Positions 61,100-64,000 of a stretch of 64,000 bases of DNA are shown piece by piece. The notes below the pieces were generated by a model. The model ran no database searches. It saw nothing but the letters and a program-made list of their open reading frames with translations, and was not told where the DNA came from. The position numbers were made by a program, and so were the translations under genes. Source of the stretch: Arthrobacter sp. efr-133-TYG-118 (GTDB lineage Bacteria; Actinomycetota; Actinomycetes; Actinomycetales; Micrococcaceae); contig NZ_JARVRH010000020.1 of the NCBI RefSeq assembly GCF_030209755.1, positions 1-64,000 of the forward strand. The letters run 5' to 3'. The stretch's first letter is position 1, and each line of letters begins with the position of its first letter.

Positions 61100-61662
61100 G
61101 CCGCAAGCGGATTTCGTTCCGCACCGAGTTGCCCCTGCTGGTCTGGCTGGTGGTTGTCTGGGGTGCGCTCTGGCGGGACTTCAGCCCGGGCAACCTGGTG
61201 TTCGGTGCGCTGATCGCGGTGGTGGTAGCCAGGATCTTCTACTTGCCTCCCGTAGAGCTCAGCGGACGATTCAACGTGCTGCGCGCCATTCCTTTCGCCG
61301 CGGTGTTCCTTGGCAAAGTGGTGGCCGCGAGCTTCCAGGTCATGTACTTGGCGGTCTTCCGAGGGCCTACGGTTACCAACGCCGTGGTCGCGGTTCCCCT
61401 GCGTAGCCATTCCGACCTCATGGTGACCGCCACTGGGCACGTGATTTCGCTGATTCCGGGTTCTTTGGTGGTGGAGGTGGACCGTTCCACGTCGACGCTC
61501 TATATCCACGGGCTCAATGTCCGCAACGATGTGGACACCGCCAAGCTGCGCAAAGAAGTCCAGGATACGGAGGCCTCCCTGATCCGGATCATGGGTACCC
61601 GTGCCGAAATGGACGCACTCCGGGCCGAAGGCTGGCCTGCAACGAGGGGAGCTGGTTCGTGA
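61096..61662 (+). CDS. mrpE: Na+/H+ antiporter Mrp subunit E
   Basis: A 188-residue subunit. Two N-terminal helices (LPLLVWLVVVWGALWRDFSPGNLVFGALIAVVVARIFYLP) and a soluble part including ATGHVISLIPGSLVVEVDRSTSTLYIHGL (about 112-140) are the family signature. GTG 61096 overlaps the mrpD stop. Confidence 0.94.
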   Translation: MSRKRISFRTELPLLVWLVVVWGALWRDFSPGNLVFGALIAVVVARIFYLPPVELSGRFNVLRAIPFAAVFLGKVVAASFQVMYLAVFRGPTVTNAVVAVPLRSHSDLMVTATGHVISLIPGSLVVEVDRSTSTLYIHGLNVRNDVDTAKLRKEVQDTEASLIRIMGTRAEMDALRAEGWPATRGAGS

Positions 61663-61937
61663 AAGACATCGTGCTCATCGTTACGGCGGTGATTCTCAGC
61701 CTCGCGGCGGCAGGCGCGATCTACAGGATCGCAGTCGGGCCTTCCCTGCTGGACCGCGTGCTCGCCTCAGACGTGCTGCTCGCCATCCTGGGCGCTGCGC
61801 TGGCCATCGACATGGCCGTCAACAGGCACCTCAACAACCTCGTGCTACTCGTCGCACTGACGCTGATCGGGTTCGTTGGCTCGGTGACGGTGGCCCGCTT
61901 CGTGGCCGATCGGAGAGGACAGGTCAATGACTCCTAA
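61659..61937 (+). CDS. mrpF: Na+/H+ antiporter Mrp subunit F
   Basis: A 92-residue three-helix protein: IYRIAVGPSLLDRVLASDVLLAILGAALAIDMAVN is the MnhF signature. GTG 61659 overlaps the mrpE stop; the 3' end overlaps mrpG by 11 nt. Confidence 0.94.
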   Translation: MKDIVLIVTAVILSLAAAGAIYRIAVGPSLLDRVLASDVLLAILGAALAIDMAVNRHLNNLVLLVALTLIGFVGSVTVARFVADRRGQVNDS

Positions 61938-62421
61938 CGCCACGGGAGTGGATGCTGTAATAGACGTCGTTACCGCGGTACTGCTGATAGCGGGTGCGCT
62001 GATGTCATTGGGCGCCGCAATCGGGCTGTTGCGTTTCCCGGACCTGATGAGCCGCATGCACGCAGCTACCAAGCCGCAAGTTCTGGGGCTGTTCCTCGTC
62101 TTGGCGGCCATCGGGCTGCAGATGCGCGAATGGTGGGTATGGCCGATCCTGGCAGTCGCCTGGATTTTCCAACTGCTGACCGTGCCCGTGTCCGCACACA
62201 TGGTGGGCCGCGCAGGCTACCGCACCAAGCACCTCCACCCCGAGTTGCTCAGCACCGACGAACTCGAGGCCGTGGTGCTGCGGGCTGCCGGTCAACGGGC
62301 CGCGGAGAAAGCCCAAGAAGCGGAGTCGGCAATGCCCCACACCGGGAAGGCCCGGAACGGCGGGAACGCCCGGAACGGCGGGAACGGCGGGAACGCCCGG
62401 AACGGCGGGCCGTCAGCCTAG
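61927..62421 (+). CDS. mrpG: Na+/H+ antiporter Mrp subunit G
   Basis: A 164-residue subunit. AALMSLGAAIGLLRFPDLMSRMHAATKPQVLGLFLVLAAIGLQ (about 20-64) is the MnhG signature, and a basic/acidic soluble tail follows. The last 24 residues are a repeated ARNGGN pattern coded by a 9-12-bp tandem GGAACGGCG repeat (62346-62412). Last gene of the Mrp operon; overlaps the convergent DUF4235 gene by 4 nt. Confidence 0.93.
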   Translation: MTPNATGVDAVIDVVTAVLLIAGALMSLGAAIGLLRFPDLMSRMHAATKPQVLGLFLVLAAIGLQMREWWVWPILAVAWIFQLLTVPVSAHMVGRAGYRTKHLHPELLSTDELEAVVLRAAGQRAAEKAQEAESAMPHTGKARNGGNARNGGNGGNARNGGPSA

Positions 62422-62678
62422 ACGATGTCCTGCGTCTTCGAGAAGCGCGAGATGGCGCGCTGGGTGCTGCGGCTTGCGAAAACCTGGATGACGGCGCTGA
62501 CAGTCGCCGAAATCAGGGCGAAGGTCAGTGCCGAGCGCAGGCTTGCCTCCATGTCATCGTGACCCTTGGGAGGCTTCTTGCCTGTGGACTTTTCCCACAA
62601 CGCATTGACGAGCTTGGTGCCGACAAAGCCTGCGCCGATGCTCACGCCAGTGCCGAGCAGTTTGATGAGGAGGTTCAT
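62418..62678 (-). CDS. DUF4235 domain protein
   Basis: An 86-residue membrane protein: LLIKLLGTGVSIGAGFVGTKLVNALWEKSTGKKPPKG at the start and LRSALTFALISATVSAVIQVFASRSTQRAI form two helices with the W-x(4)-TGKKPP motif that defines DUF4235, common in Micrococcales. The function is unknown. ATG 62678 with GGAGT upstream. Convergent with mrpG. Confidence 0.9.
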   Translation of the reverse strand: MNLLIKLLGTGVSIGAGFVGTKLVNALWEKSTGKKPPKGHDDMEASLRSALTFALISATVSAVIQVFASRSTQRAISRFSKTQDIV

Positions 62679-62729
62679 TCCGGGACTCCTTGCGGGAGGA
62701 AACAGGACCGTCCCCAGCCTAACCCCACT

Positions 62730-63476
62730 TCAGGGCAGTTCCGGAGCAACGGATGGCGGTTGGCGCCTCAGCCGGAAGAACTCCTCCAAGGCTCCAGGCT
62801 TTGGACGGACGGGCACGATGTCACGGTCCTCTGCCAGTATCGCTTCCACCGTGCCGAGGGCGAGGAGCTCATCCAGCAGCGCCAGCGTCGGTGGCATGAG
62901 CTTGAGGGTTCCGGTGGCTTCGGCGTCCAGGATTCCGCGGACCGGCATCCACGAGGACGATGACGCTTCCGTGGTTTGGTGCTTTGGTTCGGCACCGGAA
63001 AGCGGGCAGGCGAGGTAGAAGTATGTGTCGAAGCGCTTGGGCTGGTCTGCCGGGGTGACCCAGTTCGCCCACGGGCGGAGGGTGGCGGCGTCGAGCTTCA
63101 GCCCGGCCTCTTCAAACACCTCGCGCTGCGCGGCCGCCAGTACCCGGCCTGCGTTGAACCGGGCGGAAGAAGGCTCGACGGCGATGCTGCTCCGGTGCCA
63201 TGCGGAGGCGTGCCGCTCGACGACGTCGTCCGCGAAGTCCCAGCCGGAGCTGTCCGCCTGGTCCACTCGTCCCCCGGGGAAGACGACCATGCCGGCGGCG
63301 AAATCCATCGTGTCCACCCGGTGCTGGACGAACACTTCCAGGCCGCGCCCGGCATCCGCGGGTATCTCCGGGCCTGCTGAAGCCGTGTGGCCGGGCGCCT
63401 CGCGGATCAGGATCACGCTCGCGGCGAGCCTAGGTGAGGCCACCGTGGTGCTGTTCGCTTCGCCAATGCCTGCCAA
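62730..63476 (-). CDS. Nudix hydrolase (NUDT19/CoA-pyrophosphatase-like)
   Basis: A 248-residue Nudix protein. LAASVILIREA, the box core GGRVDQADSS and the helix REVFEEAGLKL (about 120-130) show a split Nudix box with an inserted segment of about 45 residues, as in the NUDT19-like group; PADQPKRFDTYFYLACPL follows. Members hydrolyse CoA or nucleoside diphosphate derivatives. ATG 63476 is the start. It is divergent from the thiamine-transporter leader. Confidence 0.85.
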   Translation of the reverse strand: MAGIGEANSTTVASPRLAASVILIREAPGHTASAGPEIPADAGRGLEVFVQHRVDTMDFAAGMVVFPGGRVDQADSSGWDFADDVVERHASAWHRSSIAVEPSSARFNAGRVLAAAQREVFEEAGLKLDAATLRPWANWVTPADQPKRFDTYFYLACPLSGAEPKHQTTEASSSSWMPVRGILDAEATGTLKLMPPTLALLDELLALGTVEAILAEDRDIVPVRPKPGALEEFFRLRRQPPSVAPELP

Positions 63477-63507
63477 GACCGCTCCTTTGCCCCGCTTGCT
63501 GTGTCAC

Positions 63508-63595
63508 ATTCTGCTGGATCATTCTCCCAGTTTCTGCGACCACCCGCGCCATTCCGGGCCGGCCTGGGCTCACCCGGCGAATGATCCAGCAGAAT
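63508..63595. repeat. 88-bp inverted repeat with perfect 17-bp arms
   Basis: ATTCTGCTGGATCATTC (63508-63524) and GAATGATCCAGCAGAAT (63579-63595) are exact inverse copies. It lies between the divergent Nudix gene and the TPP riboswitch. No second copy was recognised in the window. Confidence 0.85.
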
Positions 63596-63678
63596 CCGTC
63601 GTTACGCGTTCCGGCACAGCGCCCGCAACCCCGCCAAGGTGTAAACTGAACCACGCCCAAAAGGGTGGATTGATAACG

Positions 63679-63792
63679 ACAGGGGAGCGCCGCCGTCGGG
63701 CTCGCAGCAATGCGGTACGGAGGACGGGCGCTGAGAGTGCGGACAGCCGCAGACCCTCGAACCTGATCCGGCTAGTACCGGCGCAAGGGAGT
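63679..63792 (+). ncRNA. TPP riboswitch (THI element)
   Basis: Diagnostic pieces appear in order: AGGGGAGCGC (63681), GCGCTGAGAGTGCGG (63728-63742), ACCCTCGAACCTGATCCGG (63753-63771) and GCTAGTACCGGCGCAAGGGAG (63771-63791). The variable P3 arm is extended. It precedes a YkoE-type transporter gene, a known TPP-regulated target, so thiamine pyrophosphate should shut off expression. Confidence 0.95.
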
Positions 63793-63857
63793 CGAGTTCT
63801 CATAGTGTCCGGACCGGCGCGGCGGAAGCCGCTCGCAGGAAACCGGAAACACTTTCC

Positions 63858-63876
63858 CCTCCTGTTCCTCAGGAGG
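63858..63876 (+). promoter_or_regulatory. Shine-Dalgarno-sequestering hairpin
   Basis: CCTCCTG-TTCCT-CAGGAGG is a perfect 7-bp hairpin whose right arm is the Shine-Dalgarno sequence of the downstream gene, 5 nt before its ATG. This suggests translation control by the TPP riboswitch. Confidence 0.75.
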
Positions 63877-63881
63877 ACAAA

Positions 63882-64000
63882 ATGACTGGTATTTCTGCAA
63901 AGCCGGGCCTCACCAAGCCTGGTTACAACTGGCGCGTCGTGGACATCGTCGTGGCGGCACTGATCTCGATCGCCGGTGGCGTGATCTTCTGGGCATGGGA
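63882..64000 (+). CDS. ECF transporter S component, YkoE-like (partial)
   Basis: The first 39 codons of a membrane protein: MTGISAKPGLTKPGYNWRVVD, then a hydrophobic stretch IVVAALISIAGGVIFWAWD. The start ATG 63882 follows AGGAGG. The N-terminal sequence and the TPP riboswitch upstream fit YkoE, the substrate-binding S component of a hydroxymethylpyrimidine (thiamine precursor) ECF transporter. The gene runs off the right edge, so the identity rests mainly on context and the first helix. Confidence 0.75.
   Translation, partial: MTGISAKPGLTKPGYNWRVVDIVVAALISIAGGVIFWAW

Overview
The window is about 64 kb of high-GC actinobacterial chromosome. GC-rich third codon positions, frequent GTG/TTG starts, ATGA/GTGA start-stop overlaps, and families such as a DinB/DUF664-type (mycothiol-like) protein, DUF4235, a two-residue-shifted PanD and a fused MrpA-MrpB point to the Micrococcaceae, most likely Arthrobacter or a close relative. 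This is inference from gene content; no search was run.

Layout. 1-2.2 kb: 3' part of an rRNA operon (23S end, 5S), a 32-bp-period repeat field in two opposed arrays, and an HU-type nucleoid protein. 2.2-13 kb: copper/cytochrome-oxidase-assembly membrane protein coupled to a thioredoxin-NHL protein, a HerA-like ATPase, small enzymes, and a large FAD/NAD(P)-binding protein. 13.3-20.9 kb: one operon with an amino-acid-type ABC transporter (permease, ATPase, lipoprotein), three luciferase-like flavin monooxygenases and a DUF1684 protein, probably for uptake and oxidative breakdown of a small organic (perhaps sulfur-containing) compound. A paralogous solute-binding protein and another luciferase-like enzyme lie at 32.6-35.3 kb. 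21.2-22.1 kb: MarR regulator and VOC protein with paired operators.

22.2-29.9 kb is the accessory island and the most interesting part. After IS30 and IS3 remnants comes a tightly overlapping gene set: AvrD-family protein, TetR regulator with a C-terminal domain like gamma-butyrolactone receptors (ScbR/ArpA type), and a short-chain dehydrogenase. A divergent second TetR follows, then a lactococcin 972-type bacteriocin with its multi-TM partner and ABC ATPase. A 16-bp motif upstream of the avrD-like gene recurs (13/16 identical) upstream of the bacteriocin gene. My hypothesis is a small-molecule (butyrolactone/syringolide-like) signalling module that controls a bacteriocin.

30-47 kb: two Nudix hydrolases, a D-2-hydroxyacid dehydrogenase, a GH15 protein with a degenerate trehalose-phosphatase domain, an AEC transporter, PanD, TetR and LysR regulators with visible operators, an MFS transporter, tRNA-Gly, and a secreted CAP/FG-GAP protein. 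47-55.8 kb: Dcd, a DUF559 protein, a cation:proton antiporter with TrkA-C partner, and an amino-sugar operon (ROK regulator, GH3 hexosaminidase, NagB). 55.9-62.4 kb: complete six-gene Mrp Na+/H+ antiporter operon. The window ends in a TPP riboswitch ahead of a YkoE-like thiamine-precursor transporter.

Across the window several families of long palindromic repeats sit at gene 3' ends. One family supplies the stop codon of a neighbouring gene in all three of its copies.
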